Source: Hemerocallis citrina (Eukaryota; Streptophyta; Magnoliopsida; Asparagales; Asphodelaceae). Taken from it: DNA of 64,000 nt. Made by a program: the position numbers and the translations under genes. Of the stretch, positions 26,101 to 36,020 are shown piece by piece; the first letter of the stretch is position 1; every line of letters begins with the position of its first letter. The notes beneath the pieces are model-generated. The model was not told where the DNA came from. It searched no databases and saw only the letters and a program-made list of their open reading frames with translations. The stretch spans positions 200,441,173 to 200,505,172 of the forward strand of contig CM030366.1 in the NCBI GenBank assembly GCA_017893485.1, in the 5' to 3' direction.

Positions 26101-26425
26101 GAATCCCTAGTGTACCCTCTATTGAATTTAACACCACACTATATTCCTGTATTATACTTGTATTAGCACTGATGGTCAATGTATATTTTAAAGGTGGACA
26201 TTAGGATAGCACCTGGGACTCATGCAACTGAAGCTGCTGGTATTGTTTCACCTCTCTCTTTGTCGAAATACATGTGGTCTCCCTCCCTTTAGGCCCTCAC
26301 CATTTCTCTCTTTTGTATTGGCAGTGAACAAACAATTGAACGACAAAGAACGCGTAGCAGCTGCATTGGAAAATCCTAACCTTGTTGAAATGGTTGACGA
26401 ATGTTTGGCTCCTAGCTTTGAATAA
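13699..26425 (+). CDS. AE7: AE7/MIP18-family cytosolic Fe-S assembly protein (5 coding exons)
   Basis: Coding exons 13699-13822, 14057-14165, 14250-14349, 26194-26239 and 26325-26425 sum to 480 nt, giving 159 residues plus stop, the usual length for this family. The product begins [19 protein letters not shown]. It carries the DUF59/MIP18 core [19 protein letters not shown], the segment [19 protein letters not shown] with the conserved cysteine, the stretch [12 protein letters not shown], and ends [25 protein letters not shown]. Plant AE7 and animal CIAO2B/MIP18 belong to the CIA targeting complex (with CIA1 and MET18), which delivers Fe-S clusters to cytosolic and nuclear proteins. I chose the ATG at 13699; the in-frame GTG six bases upstream is not a plausible start. 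Intron 1 has U12-type signals and intron 4 is 11.8 kb of transposon debris. No coding lesion was seen. Confidence 0.95.
13823..14056 (+). other. AE7: U12-type (minor spliceosome) intron 1 of AE7, AT...AA ends
   Basis: Exon 1 ends ..ATT TTT G, followed by ATATCCTT, which is exactly the U12 AT-type 5' splice-site consensus. No usable GT donor keeps the frame. Near the 3' end TTTCTTAAC (14040-14048) differs by one base from the U12 branch consensus TTCCTTAAC. Frame continuity ([11 protein letters not shown]) requires exon 2 to start at 14057, so the intron would end in AA, nine bases after the branch A at 14047. The downstream TTAG at 14063-14066 would put the reading frame into a stop. AT-AA is a rare U12 terminus, so the 3' boundary needs a transcript. 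Confidence 0.75.
14549..15147. mobile_element. hAT MITE (599 bp) with perfect 8-bp target duplication
   Basis: GTTGAGAG lies at 14541-14548 and 15148-15155. The left end is CTAGGAAGCACGGACTC; the right end reverse-complemented is CTAAGAAGCAC followed by CTAGGAAGCACCGATTC, so the terminal unit is doubled at the right. It lies at the start of AE7 intron 4. It has no transposase. Confidence 0.82.
15718..15958 (+). repeat. 241-bp direct repeat, copy 1
   Basis: Begins CACGCGCTTCTCTCGTG and ends GATACAAGTCATAAATA. It matches 16692-16932 with about six differences, all transitions, and the flanking sequence does not match. It could be the LTR pair of a small degraded retroelement or an unrelated segment duplication. 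No primer-binding site follows copy 1 and no target duplication was seen. Confidence 0.8.
16692..16932 (+). repeat. 241-bp direct repeat, copy 2
   Basis: Second copy, offset 974 bp from the first. Both lie within AE7 intron 4 and no ORF lies between them. Confidence 0.8.
17122..17184. repeat. (GT)n(GA)n compound microsatellite
   Basis: About 14 GT units run directly into about 16 GA units in AE7 intron 4. It is a likely polymorphic marker. Confidence 0.95.
17185..18617. other. AE7 intron 4 filler
   Basis: AT-rich intron sequence. Short open frames at about 17521, 17898 and 18055 carry no family signature and are interpreted as chance. Confidence 0.5.
18618..18939 (+). mobile_element. Degenerate small TRIM-like retroelement
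   Basis: Two direct copies of a roughly 75-bp unit start TGTTAGARTACAAGTG (18618 and 18862) and contain AACCCTCAA, CTTCRAAGTTTNGGTG and GGCA/GTCTTTC. The first ends in CACA and is followed directly by TAGTATCATAAGAACC, a worn TGGTATCAGAGCC primer-binding site for initiator tRNA-Met. It resembles Katydid-type TRIMs. No clean 5-bp target duplication was seen. Confidence 0.6.
19165..19215. mobile_element. Terminal fragment of a Mutator-like MITE
   Basis: TACTTTATATGAGGGAA, then CTTATAAGTGAGAGG and TTCCCTTTCCTC match in order the right end of the complete element at 11750-12138. The opposite end was not found. Confidence 0.5.
19870..21995 (-). pseudogene. RTE-type LINE reverse transcriptase remnant, split by a Harbinger-like insertion
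   Basis: Minus-strand translation in several frames gives, in order: [20 protein letters not shown] (about 21850), [10 protein letters not shown] and [14 protein letters not shown] (about 21460-21640), LIDLEKAY (about 20690), [18 protein letters not shown] with the FADD catalytic box (about 20415), [18 protein letters not shown], and a C-terminal [10 protein letters not shown] / LRW-like segment. This is the domain order of plant RTE LINEs. Many stops and frameshifts make it inactive. The element at 20701-21435 sits exactly between the QFGF..GRST and LEKAY motifs. Confidence 0.82.
20701..21435. mobile_element. Harbinger-like non-autonomous element H2 (735 bp), nested in the RTE LINE
   Basis: TAA flanks both ends (20698-20700 and 21436-21438). 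The left terminus is GAGCATATGTAGTCGTT; the right reverse-complemented is GAGCATCAGTAGTCATTGG. The interior repeats a palindrome of the form GACGGG-AAATCATT-TCCCGTC several times (for example near 20816, 20876, 21173 and 21206). Confidence 0.75.
21996..23366. other. AE7 intron 4 filler
   Basis: No supported gene or complete element. The short open frame at 22729-22938 has no recognisable motif. Confidence 0.5.
23384..25961 (-). mobile_element. L1-type LINE copy with ORF1 but no reverse transcriptase
   Basis: The 17-bp target duplication AGCTTGCTTTATACCTT is perfect at 23367-23383 and 25962-25978. On the minus strand the element ends in a typical plant LINE 3' tail: a GATGGCTGGAGCC / GGCTCTATCCGATATATC hairpin-like end and a short A run. 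The 5' side is a GC-rich leader. The only long frame is a gag-like ORF1. The endonuclease/RT ORF2 is missing between ORF1 and the 3' tail, so this copy was mobilised in trans or lost ORF2 internally. Confidence 0.85.
23802..25121 (-). CDS. LINE ORF1-like protein with CCHC zinc knuckles
   Basis: An open frame of 439 codons on the minus strand. The N-terminal start is uncertain; an internal ATG near 25026 ([16 protein letters not shown]) is plausible. About 100 residues in there is a double zinc knuckle: [14 protein letters not shown], where the usual histidine is tyrosine, then [14 protein letters not shown], which is a perfect C-X2-C-X4-H-X4-C. The rest is rich in serine and proline. Plant L1 ORF1 proteins bind RNA through such knuckles. 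The frame is intact over its length while ORF2 is absent. Confidence 0.7.
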   Translation of the reverse strand: MWECFHSVSGFFIHYLSFIGALFCSILGKVSSMNLIKAVASSVCSATDQDPKRELSSSPWDIIYPSQGSPISFNSPSPCRPDHHRVCFRCLLPGYLKRECMNKMKCLFCDKLGHSRSRCFSLQKLLGLPRGHPLPAKLLTFLNYPLLKLKLLNSLVSKHSRDKSKDLDSSVFVARSALNFSTSTSPRASLVPLHRPNIAFLFKDRKVFTNLVSNPRRDSFKARPRPFSAAPSLFGILGKNPGWFNSYFSYLSWSRCARETAPHFRTSDPLMHPDRAIVNFKAPSLFYNYPCALKITDPLCSAFSFHYPGCLYSWYQLLGVQSWLYQVLRAFKLFLLSLPLKYSMSLDVPSFPRWAGTTKTIPSASSAAPCSHSSPPCPIIADVSSSDLEAFSPPSARAAHPPVKRGYNKKVFDLSKIRVSTHLLARKAGSMSAFQLGHS

Positions 26426-27894
26426 TGCATGGGTTTCTCACTGACATTACAATTACACACAGGTTTTACTATTTTTTTCTGCATATGTACAATAAACTCG
26501 GAAGTTTTTTTGCTAAAGGTTGAATCAAAGATGACATTTCGGTTAAGGTGCTGTACGGAAACGGTATTTTGATGATTTCTTATGTAAATTTGGTTGATAT
26601 TAGAAACCAAAATTCTAGACTTTGAACTGTGTCCACTCCACTCCTGAGATTTAAATGATTAATATCAATTAGATACTTATTGTAGCCTCGTTGTATATAA
26701 ATTCAAGCAGATAGAGGCTCCTCTCTTAAAGAAGTATAGATATAGTGCATCCATTTGAAAGCTTACCAAACTATAGTACCAAGGCTCAATTTAGCATTAC
26801 TTTTGGAGGGTGCTTTTAGGTCTAAAAGCACTTTTAGATTCATAATATTGCCAAGAGTATCCATTGGGTGCACGACCACGAAGGTAAAATTATTGATCTC
26901 AAGACGGTAAGCTAGAATTGCCCAAAGAAGAAGAGTATAAGAGACAAAATAGGCTAAATAGTGGAAAGTATTTTTTGTGAGGAAGAGGAAAAGAACAAAT
27001 TTCGTTGTCACTTGTTTTTTTCTTCTAGAAAATGCCAAAATAATGAAAGGTGGTAAAGCATCTCACAACGTCGAGTAGTACTAAGTCGCCCTAAGAGTGA
27101 AAATGTGTACGTATATGTATAAGAGAAAATACAAAAAAAATGATTTTTTTAAAGAGGAAAGGTGCTAACTTTAAATAAATTAAAGATGGAATTCACAACG
27201 CAAGTGACGGGCAACTCAAATGGCAGTGGTGGTGAATCTTTGTAAGGGTGGGTCCAATTGCACTACCTCCTTTGCCAGTAGAATGGGTCTTTACGATACC
27301 GTAGAATGTATGTTTTGAAAACACCAATTTTGCCATACTTAGCTTTGGACACAAGTAGATGAAGAGAATAATGCTGCAATAGACAGCAGTAGGAGTAAGA
27401 GCCTTAGAATTATGGGTTCACTATGATCAACGGCTGCATGATGCAACCCAACTCCGCTGCACCAGCACTACCGCACATCGATATTGCCAATGCTCGGTTA
27501 AGGCAATCTGTGTGTACCGGGGTTATGTGTTCAAAACCTGTTTACAGTTCTTGTCAGTAACCAACCCTGCGAAACTGTGTACCGGGTATGACTTATGACT
27601 TATGTGTCGCACCTACTCATAAGCCATAACTTCTCCCGTATCTTCTACATTCCCTACAAGGTAATCATGCAATTTGTGTACTACTATCTTCCCTACAAGC
27701 AATTCTCACAAAGAAAAGTCCACCATAATTACGTACACAGAGATGCATACACTCGTACTCATATGTTCCACACACATACATACTCCAGTACTTTAGAAGG
27801 TACATCAACATCTACTCCTTTATTTACTTAATTTAGTGCTCCTTAATTATTTATCTGTATGGAGAGATGACAGTGTACTCCCCTCCCCCTCTGT
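26426..27894. other. Convergent spacer between AE7 and the LEA-like gene
   Basis: Holds both 3'UTRs, whose ends cannot be placed from sequence. No ORF with a family signature and no clear element boundary. Confidence 0.55.
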
Positions 27895-30391
27895 TCAGTT
27901 GGGTGGAGGCTTGTCAACGTCTTCCAGTGGGCGGAACCACACGGCCTGGTCCAGCACCGATGGCGAACCACCATCCCCAGTGGCCGAGGCACGGTTACTG
28001 ATACGGTTGCCACTGCCAGTTGCAGCTGCAGAGTTTGGATCAGCCGGGCCGAAAACACCGGTGGTGGGATGTGGGGCCCAGTACTTGTCCGACTTGGGCT
28101 CAATCACATAGTCTGGGACCACTGCCGGACGCACCTGTTCCTCCACTTCCTTGTCGTATGTTGACGACGACGACGAGGAGTATGCTGCCCTCCTGCACAG
28201 AAATTTGAAGTAATTGTCAGAAAATTAAATTGACGGCTGGATGTCCTATTGAAGGGAATAATACCAGTCTACCACTACTGGCTGTTACAGGAGGTAAACA
28301 AGATTAGGTGAAGGCCTTTAAGCAGAAAAACGACATTATTCTTCAGATCTCCGTTGATTGTGATACGAATGAGAAAAAATAAAATGGAATTAGAGTTGAG
28401 GTGAAAGTGACTACACCGATCAACAACAATGAATTAATTACACGAGAAATTGAAGAGTAATCTCTTACTTTCAAACAAATTTGGAGACAGAGCAATGCTA
28501 CTCATATTATTTTTATACTAATTTTGTACTACTTTTATACTAATAGACTTAAACACGTAGAGACATAGTACCCAAAAGTAATTAATTAACATTAAAGTAC
28601 TTTATATGAATACATTGACTATAAGTGCCTCTATGATTTATTGTGTAGGTAGTGCAAAAATAGTGAAATTTTGTTTTCAGATTAGGAGTAGATTCACCTT
28701 TCATGTGCCATTATATTTATACAGTGCGAATTTTTTAATCTTTATTTTCAAGAAGAATCCTGAAATTCCACCAATCGATTAAAGTTCAAAAACATGAAAA
28801 ATATTTTTAAAATAACTTAATCATAGTTATATATTTCCCAAAATTGTCTAAGAAATTTAAATAGAAATGAGATAATTCCTTACTCCTATTTGACTATCGT
28901 TTTCTCAAAAAAACAATAAAGATGAAACTCAAGAGCAAGAAATTAACATCAAGCAGGACCTACACAAACCAGCACTTATTAATATATATATTGGGGATCT
29001 TCCATGACAAACACACTGTAGCTAGCAAACGCGTACAAACCACTGAAGCCCGTAGTTTCAAACAACGGCTTCATTATAACTTAAAGCCGATGAAACAATG
29101 ACTTTAGTGCTTTGCATGCATTTACACACTACAATGCATTTGCAATGGAAGATATATATCCAACAAAATAGAGCATATTTCTACAATTATGCTTTCTTAA
29201 TATGGAAAATAAAATAAAATAATTTACTTAAAAAACTATTATAAAAAAAACTCCCCTAATGGCTAATGCCACATGTTGGAACTAGGGTTGCAATCGAGCC
29301 GAGCCGAAGCGAATACCTTCAGGCTCGAGCTCGGTTCGAGCCGAGCTTTGACCGTATTCATGCCGAATAGCTCGCGAGCTTAGCCTAAAAAAAACACCCA
29401 AACTCGAGCTCGGCTCGTTTACGAAACGAGCTCAGTTTTGAGCTGGAGCTCGATTCGAGCCGAGCTTTGATCGAGCTCGAGCCAAATAGCTCGCGAATAG
29501 CTCGATTCGTTTGCAGCCCTAGTTGGAACTATTATTTTCTGAAATCAAAATTCAGAACTATTCAAAATCCAAGAATCCGAAGATTTCCAAAATTGATCGA
29601 AGCAAAACGAACTTCGTCAGTTAATCAAGAAGCTAACTAGATTGTATTGTGTGTTGGAGAATGAAGTTGAGTAAACTAAAATTTATTTTTAAGTGAAAGT
29701 AGAAGATTGCAAATTTTAATTTTCAAACTCTACCTCTACTTAAAAAAAGTTGTCTTTAACTCCACTTCTCCGGGGATATTTGGGAAGTCAACTTAAGTTA
29801 AGTTAGGTCCCATTCTCCTACCTTTTTCCGGAGTCGATGACTATTCATAGCTATTACCTTGACATCATATATTAGAGAGGAAGAGAGCAAAGTTCAGTAA
29901 ATTTTTAGAAAGAACAAAAAAACATTTGAGTGGAATTGAGATAACTAGAGTTATCACTAACTTTTTAGATAACTTTTTGGCTAAAAAAAGTAGGGATAAC
30001 TCGAGTTATCTCAACTCCCAAGTTAGTTCCTAAACATCTTAAAGTTGAGAAAACTAGAGTTTTTTAGATAAGAAATGCCACACATACATGAGATTCTACC
30101 CCAAATGTCTTTTAGTGATTGTTATGTCTTGCCCATTCATCTTATAGTGATTAATAGATCCACCGATTACTAAAAGACAAGTCTTATATAAATTTGACGT
30201 AGAATTTCATGAATGTGTAGCATTTTTTTTTTAAAGATAACTAATCAAAACTCTACTTTTCTTAACTTAAACTTATTTACCAAACATAGCTCTAGTGGTG
30301 TGAGTTACCTTGAAGCAGAGTTCCAGATCTGGTTGGCGAGTCGCTTCCCGAAGCTTCCAGCGATCGCTCGCCCCTTCAAATTCGCTGCCAT
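27895..30391 (-). CDS. Small LEA-like protein (At5g17165/At3g03150 type), two exons
   Basis: Exon 1 is 30391-30309 and exon 2 is 28192-27895 on the minus strand, with donor GTAACTCA and acceptor CTGTGCAG. The 381 nt encode 126 residues. The N-terminus MAANLKGRAIAGSFGKRLAN is basic with no acidic residue and is followed by RRAAYSSSSSSTYD, which fits a mitochondrial targeting peptide (inference). The mature part has VRPAVVPDYVIEPKSDKYW, APHPTTGVFGPADPN and VLDQAVWFRPLEDVDKPPP, motifs I recognise from the small plant family annotated as late embryogenesis abundant protein At5g17165-like. Its biochemical role is not established. The 2.1-kb intron contains a hAT MITE. Confidence 0.82.
29283..29521. 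mobile_element. hAT MITE (239 bp) with perfect 8-bp target duplication
   Basis: GTTGGAAC occurs at 29275-29282 and 29522-29529. Ends are TAGGGTTGCAATCGAGCCG and, reverse-complemented, TAGGGCTGCAAACGAATCG. The interior is a dense series of GAGCTCGAGCC / GCTCGGCTCG repeats. It is the same family as 60429-60713. Confidence 0.9.
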
Positions 30392-30465
30392 AAAATGAAG
30401 AAGAATTTCAAGGAGGAGAAGCACTAGATTAAAATCTCAAAAGGAGAAGGTGAAAGAATCGAGAA

Positions 30466-30488
30466 GCGCTCTCTCTCTCTCTCTCTTT
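30466..30488 (-). promoter_or_regulatory. (GA/CT)n tract just upstream of the LEA-like ATG
   Basis: A run of CT dinucleotides on the plus strand (GA on the coding strand), about 75-95 bp before the start codon. It is either a 5'UTR or core-promoter microsatellite; GA-rich tracts of this kind recruit BPC/GAGA-binding factors in plants. Confidence 0.4.
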
Positions 30489-30801
30489 GGTTGCATCACC
30501 AAATCGCCCCCACCTTTTATTTTATAGTGACCCTGAACCTCACTCACCAAACCAGTGTTCCGTAACTATACGGTTTTCCGTTAACTTAAACGGATTTATC
30601 ATTTCTTTAAATCTAGTCAGCAGTGACGATGTCTGGTACATTGAGGGAATATGCCGTTCATTGGTTGGCAGCGACGTCGTTCTTTATCCCGTATTTTAGA
30701 TTTGGGTCCTTGGCATTCTGTTTATTTCACTTTGAGGACGGAAGTTTGTTTGTTTGTTTGTTTGGGAGTTATGTGTAAAAATATTAACTTGTTCACATTA
30801 A

Positions 30802-31473
30802 GAGCATCCACAGTCCTTCAATGTAAAAATTGGCAAAATGCATACTTTGACAATCCATTTCGACAAAATGCTGCAGTAGTCGAATGGCAAAAAAATGCAT
30901 TAGTTCGTTAAAAAGGAAACAGATGAAACATGATGTTTCGTCTGTCATTAAAAAATAATTTATACAGGCTGAAACTTAAAAAATATTAATAAAAAATACG
31001 GGACGAAACCAAAGAGAAGAAAAAAATTTCAAAATAACCGGCTGTTTCGTCCGGTTTTTTTGCAAAAACAAATTTTAAAATAGTTTGTAAAAAATATTTG
31101 CAAAAACAATTTAATAATTTGCAAAATCAATTTAAAAATTTGCAAAAACAATTTAAAAAATTAAAAAATTATTTTTTTTAAAAATAAATTGGATTGGGAC
31201 GAAACATGATGTTTCATGTTCATTCCCACCCTTAAATTCGTTTAACCGGTTATTTTATTTGGTTTTTAATTTTTTTTTATACTTCGGACGAAACATCAAA
31301 TATAATTAAATAATGTTTCGTCTGCTATAATATGCATTTTGCTATTTCGAATGCTACTTTTCCCTTTCTATTGTAGCCGAATTGCTAAAAAATGACAAAA
31401 TAGCTCACGACTGTGTGCGCTACAGTAAAAAAAATGGCAAAAATGACAAACAAGCAAACAACTGTGGATGGTC
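30802..31473. mobile_element. Harbinger-like non-autonomous element H3 (672 bp)
   Basis: TAA at 30799-30801 and 31474-31476. Left terminus GAGCATCCACAGTCCTT; right reverse-complemented GACCATCCACAGTTGTTTG. The interior carries repeated GACGAAAC...GTTTCGTC palindromes (near 30920, 31198 and 31286-31321) and AT-rich filler. There is no ORF. Confidence 0.82.
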
Positions 31474-31537
31474 TAATGAAGGATAATAGTTCTTCTGTAC
31501 TGTTCTGCATAATGGATAAGAGTTATACCTGAATACT

Positions 31538-32145
31538 TGTAATGGGTAAAAATAGAACTAATCGAGACCGTTCAATCCGGACACGAATCTTAAAGCTCTC
31601 AGGGGTAAAACAGTAATTTCGCCTGTAAACGGGTCCGAAGATGGGAACTGAGTCTTTTTCCAAGCCCAATAACCCAAAACGGGTCTGTCTCATTGGGTCA
31701 GCGTGACAGCCCATTATAAACAAACCCAGGACATTTACAGAGTAATTCAAATTCATGATTATCTCTAAGAGGCGGTTTAAACCAAATCTCTTATCATGAA
31801 ACGATTTGTACTATATTTCTTATCCAAAAATACCGGAAAGTAGAGATAAATCATTATCATGAAACTGACCCCCAAGGCGACTATAAATACCCCTCTACTC
31901 CCACCATAAAGAAGGTAACCAATATTTTTCCACAAAAAAGCTCTCTCATATTCTTCTTGATTACTAACTTGAGCGTCAGAGGGCCTATCGCTCGGATCAA
32001 TCCCGGTATTTCAGGCATTTTGCAGGTCAAGCGGAAGCGATCGCTACAGTCAACACCATCGAAAGTTAAAAACTCCGATTCTTGATTGTTCCACCAAAGA
32101 ATCCACATCACCTAATTACTCTCACATAGAAAAAAATCAGTAACA
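31538..32145 (+). repeat. 5' LTR of the Tat element (608 bp)
   Basis: TGTAATGGG...GTAACA. A TATAAATA box is at 31882-31889, about 40 bp upstream of an AAGAAGG-rich leader. The 3' LTR has the corresponding box changed to TATAACTA. The two LTRs differ at many positions by eye, so the insertion is not recent. Confidence 0.92.
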
Positions 32146-32147
32146 TG

Positions 32148-32164
32148 TTGGCGCCGTCTGTGGG
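32148..32164 (+). promoter_or_regulatory. Primer-binding site
   Basis: TTGGCGCCGTCTGTGGG starts two bases after the 5' LTR. The TGGCGCCGT core matches the 3' end of plant tRNA-Asp, as is usual for Tat and Athila elements. Confidence 0.75.
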
Positions 32165-32218
32165 AATACACAAAGAAATTCGACTAAAACTTTACCAGAG
32201 AAAACACAAATCACCATC

Positions 32219-34053
32219 ATGCCTCCTAAGGGAAAAGGGAAGGCGGCGGCCTCTAGCCGACGAACCAACCCACTCCCTCCACCTCCTCATAAATCAGAAT
32301 TTCCTCCCACCTTTCAGACACAGCAGGAGGAGCCCCTCCTACAACTAACCCTGTCATCGCCAATAAGGGCCCAACAGGGTAGCTCTCGTCGAAGTCGCCC
32401 TGAACCATCCACAAGGCCCTTGGTCGAGAACAGGGGATCAGTATACACCTCTACTCCTTCCTCACTCCCTCAACCACGCCTTGACCTCCATCAAGTTATC
32501 GACGACCGTCAACAAGGGTCGGACCTCCGGATCCATCTCAACAAAAGGAGGGCTCATGTGGAAACCCCCCATCCCGAACAAAGAGGGAGCAGGAGAAGCC
32601 CCTCTTCTAGGAGACAAGAAAGGAGTCCCTCTCCATATAGATGAAGGAGATCCCCCTCCCCCAAAGGGTGAAGGGGTCGCCGTTCCCCACGGGCCCGCAG
32701 AAGAACTCCTCCCCGAGAGAGGAGGCACCCAACCTCGACTAGCAGGACAGCCTCTAGGACGGGAAGGAATGAGGAAGTACCAGTCACTAGGGCCGAACTT
32801 CAGGAGTTCAAGGAGGAGATCCTTCAGGCCCTCAGCGCAGTCCCACACTAGACCCAACATCGCAGCCCACACCTTCTTTCTCCACCACGACGTGAGGAGT
32901 CCCGAGGGTCCACCAGATCTGATCACCAGGAGGATGCCGTCCTCCGGCGCCTCCGAGAGATGGAACACCGCTTGGCCTCGTTGAGGGGGGAAGGAGCAAA
33001 GCAAGAAGAAAGATATTGCCCCATCAGGCCTCCCTTCTCCAAGAAGATAATCGATGCACCTGTCCCCGCCAACTTCAAGATCCCAACGTTTGAGCCGTAT
33101 AATAGATAAACCGACCTAGTGGACCACATCAGGAGTTTCAAAACTCTCATGATGATCCACCAAGCGTCTGACTCCCTACTGTGCAAAACGTTTTCGGCGA
33201 CCTTAAAAGGCTCAACACGAGAATGGTTCTCTCGCCTCTCCCTGGGCTCCATACAACTTGAGGAACTTTTTCTCACGCACTTTGTCACTAGCTGCAGGTA
33301 GGAGAAGACCAGTGCCTCCTTGTTAGATCTCAGGCAAAAGGACGGGGAAACCCTCAAAAATTATGTTCGGCGCTTCACGGCTGAGTCCAGATCAATCCCC
33401 TCGCTCGACTCCGCGGTAGCAACGAACGCATCCAGATACAATGTCAGGCATGATGATCTCAAAGCTTACCTCGTCAAAAAACCTCCTCAAGACTTTCCTG
33501 ACATCCTACAGAGAGTCGAGAAGTATGTCCGAGTTAAAGAGGCAATTCACCCCTAAGAGCAGAAGATACACTTGTCCGGGAATAAACGAAAAGGCGCTAA
33601 CGAAGATGAACCCTAAAAATCTCAGAAGGATACCTCGGGCCAGCGTCGCCTACCTCCCATGCCCTGGTTTGAAAAATACACCCCGCTAAACGCTAGTATA
33701 TCCGCTATTTTGATGGAAGTCGACAAAGACGGGATCCTTCGACCTCCCCCCCAAGATGAATGCTTCAAGCAAAAGACGGGATAAAACAAAGAGGTGCGCC
33801 TTCCACAAGGACCAAGGTCACCTCATGGATGAGTGTCGAGCTCTTAAAGACGAATTAGAAGCCTTGCTCCGACGAGGATACCTCGCCAAATTTGCCCAGA
33901 TAAACGATTCTGAACCTCCTCTTCTGAGGGGAACCAACAAATGGGTGGAGAGGCCAACCAAGTCCCGTGGGTCAGGACGAATGGAAATATTTCAAGCAAT
34001 TCATGGAGGAAATATGGGAGGAACCTCCAGCCCAGGCCTTCGTTTGAGAAGTA
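32219..34053 (+). pseudogene. Tat-element gag, broken
   Basis: Starts MPPKGKGKAAASSRRTNPLP, a basic, proline- and arginine-rich N-terminus, then a frameshift near 32640. The capsid-like gag domain lies at 33060-33560, with FEPYN, LLCKTFSATLKGSTREWFSR, KDGETLKNYVRRF and KKPPQDFPDILQRVEKYV. A C-terminal Tat-type knuckle follows: RCAFHKDQGHLMDECRALKD, then LRRGYLAKF. In-frame stops include TAA at about 33108 and TAG at 33300. The frame is finally cut at 34054 by the solo LTR S1. Confidence 0.85.
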
Positions 34054-34780
34054 AATTTTGTAGCGCCCCGAATTTCTAAATACGAAACTTTAGAAAATAC
34101 GTGGCACTTTCCCAGCGATCCACTTCAATGTAACAATATACATAGACCAAAAACTCAAGTCATTTTATTCCAAATCTTTATTACAACAACTTCTTTCAAA
34201 TAGCAGCGGAAATACAAACACCTTACATTACAATAATTCTTTTACAACACTATTCTTTACAAAATTACACATGGCTCTATCATCTCACTCATACTCTCTA
34301 AAGCTAACCCAAGCATCCAAGCCTCCAATTCTAAGCAATAACCTGCAACATGTGAGGCTAGAGTTGAACCCTAACCCCCAAAACTACGGGGTCAGCCATA
34401 ACTGGTGTGAGTGATATAAACAACAAACATAAATAACAAATAAACATAAATTCTCAATCAACATGTACTGAACAAAAATACATAAACTGAACATGTAATC
34501 TGAAACAAGAACGATAGGCCAGTACATGAGTGAACCAAGTCGAGAAACAATACCAACGATCAAGTATCCATCAATCAATCTCTCTCAAAATGTGTACAGT
34601 TCAACTGTACGGTACAGTCGACTGTTCAAAGGACCAGTCGACTGATCAGAACAACAATAATCCTCACCTCTCTGATCATGCCCAACTATCAATAAATCTC
34701 AATACCACGATGTATGTCCAACAATCGATCTCCAATAATACCATAGATCGGATACCCATATATCCATCTACAAAACTAAA

Positions 34781-35387
34781 GAGGGTATAGATAGAATACG
34801 AACCCGGCATGCATCACCAATAGTGACTATTACACCGACGAACATGTTCATCTACAAACAAACTAAGAGGGTATAGATAGAATACGAACCCGGCATGCAT
34901 CACCAATGGTGACTATTACACCGACGAACATATTCATCTACAAACAAACTAAAGAGGGTATAGATAGAATACGAACCCGGCATGCATCACCAATAGTGAC
35001 TATTACACCGACGAACATATTCATCTACAAACAAACTAAAGAGGGTATAGATAGAATACGAACCCGGCATGCATCACCAATAGTGACTATTACACCGACG
35101 AACATGTTCATCTACAAACAAACTAAAGAGGGTATAGATAGAATACGAACCCGGCATGCATCACCAATAGTGACTATTACACCGACGAACATATTCATCT
35201 ACAAACAAACTAAAGAGGGTATAGATAGAATACGAACCCGGCATGCATCACCAATAGTGACTATTACACCGACGAACATGTTCATCTACAAACAAACTAA
35301 GAGGGTATAGATAGAATACGAACCCGGCATGCATCACCAATAGTGACTATTACACCGACGAACATATTCATCTACAAGTAAACTAAC
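34781..35387. repeat. 86-87-bp tandem repeat, 7 units, inside S1
   Basis: Units begin GAGGGTATAGATAGAATACG at 34781, 34867, 34954, 35041, 35128, 35215 and 35301. The 87-bp period is a multiple of three, so the array is open in one frame, but the peptide is an artefact of the periodicity. Units differ by a few substitutions, mainly CATATTCATC versus CATGTTCATC. Confidence 0.95.
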
Positions 35388-35573
35388 GATAACAAGAACC
35401 TTCAAGATCATGAAAACTCATCAGAACCAGTCGACTTATGCCGTAATAAGTCGACTGCCTCGAGAACTAATAGTCAAGATTATAACAAGTGCAGTAAGTC
35501 GACTTAACCAACCATCAGTCGACTTACCCGAGATAATTATCAATAATTCTCAAGAAACAATCCAAGTGCTAAC

Positions 35574-36020
35574 AGTATAAGATGACTTATAAAAATCATA
35601 AGTAGACTTATCAATAATATAAGATGACTTATAAAAATCATAAGTAGACTTATCAACAGTATAAGATGACTTATAAAAATTATAAGTAGACTTATCAAAA
35701 GTATAAGATGACTTATAAAGATCATAAGAAGACTTATCAAAAGTATAAGATGACTTATAAAGATCATAAGAAGACTTATCAAAAGTATAAGATGACTTAT
35801 AAAGATCATAAGAAGACTTATCAAAAGTATAAGATGACTTATAAAGATCATAAGAAGACTTATCAAAACATAAGATGACTTATAAAGGTCATAAGAAGAC
35901 TTATCAAAACATAAGATGACTTATAAAGATCATAAGAAGACTTATCAAAACATAAGTCGACTTAAAAGGGGACATAAGTCGACTTATAAGAACATAAGTC
36001 GACTTATAAGAACATAAGTC
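35574..36020. repeat. 42-bp tandem repeats (about 9 units) grading into SalI-type repeats, inside S1
   Basis: The unit contains ATAAGATGACTTATAAAGATC and ATAAGAAGACTTATC. At the right end it grades into units with ATAAGTCGACTTATAAG. The palindromic half TAAGTC..GACTTA in every unit could form small hairpins. Confidence 0.9.

Noticed and set aside
34906..35310. 134-codon ORF with a 29-residue repeated peptide
   Set aside because: It arises only because the 87-bp tandem repeat has a period divisible by three. It lies in a solo LTR with no start context or conservation. The spacing and lack of distinct spacers also exclude a CRISPR array.
35540..35866. Hydrophobic repeat ORF (ISLLMIFISHLILL units) on the minus strand
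   Set aside because: By-product of the 42-bp tandem repeat; not a membrane protein gene.
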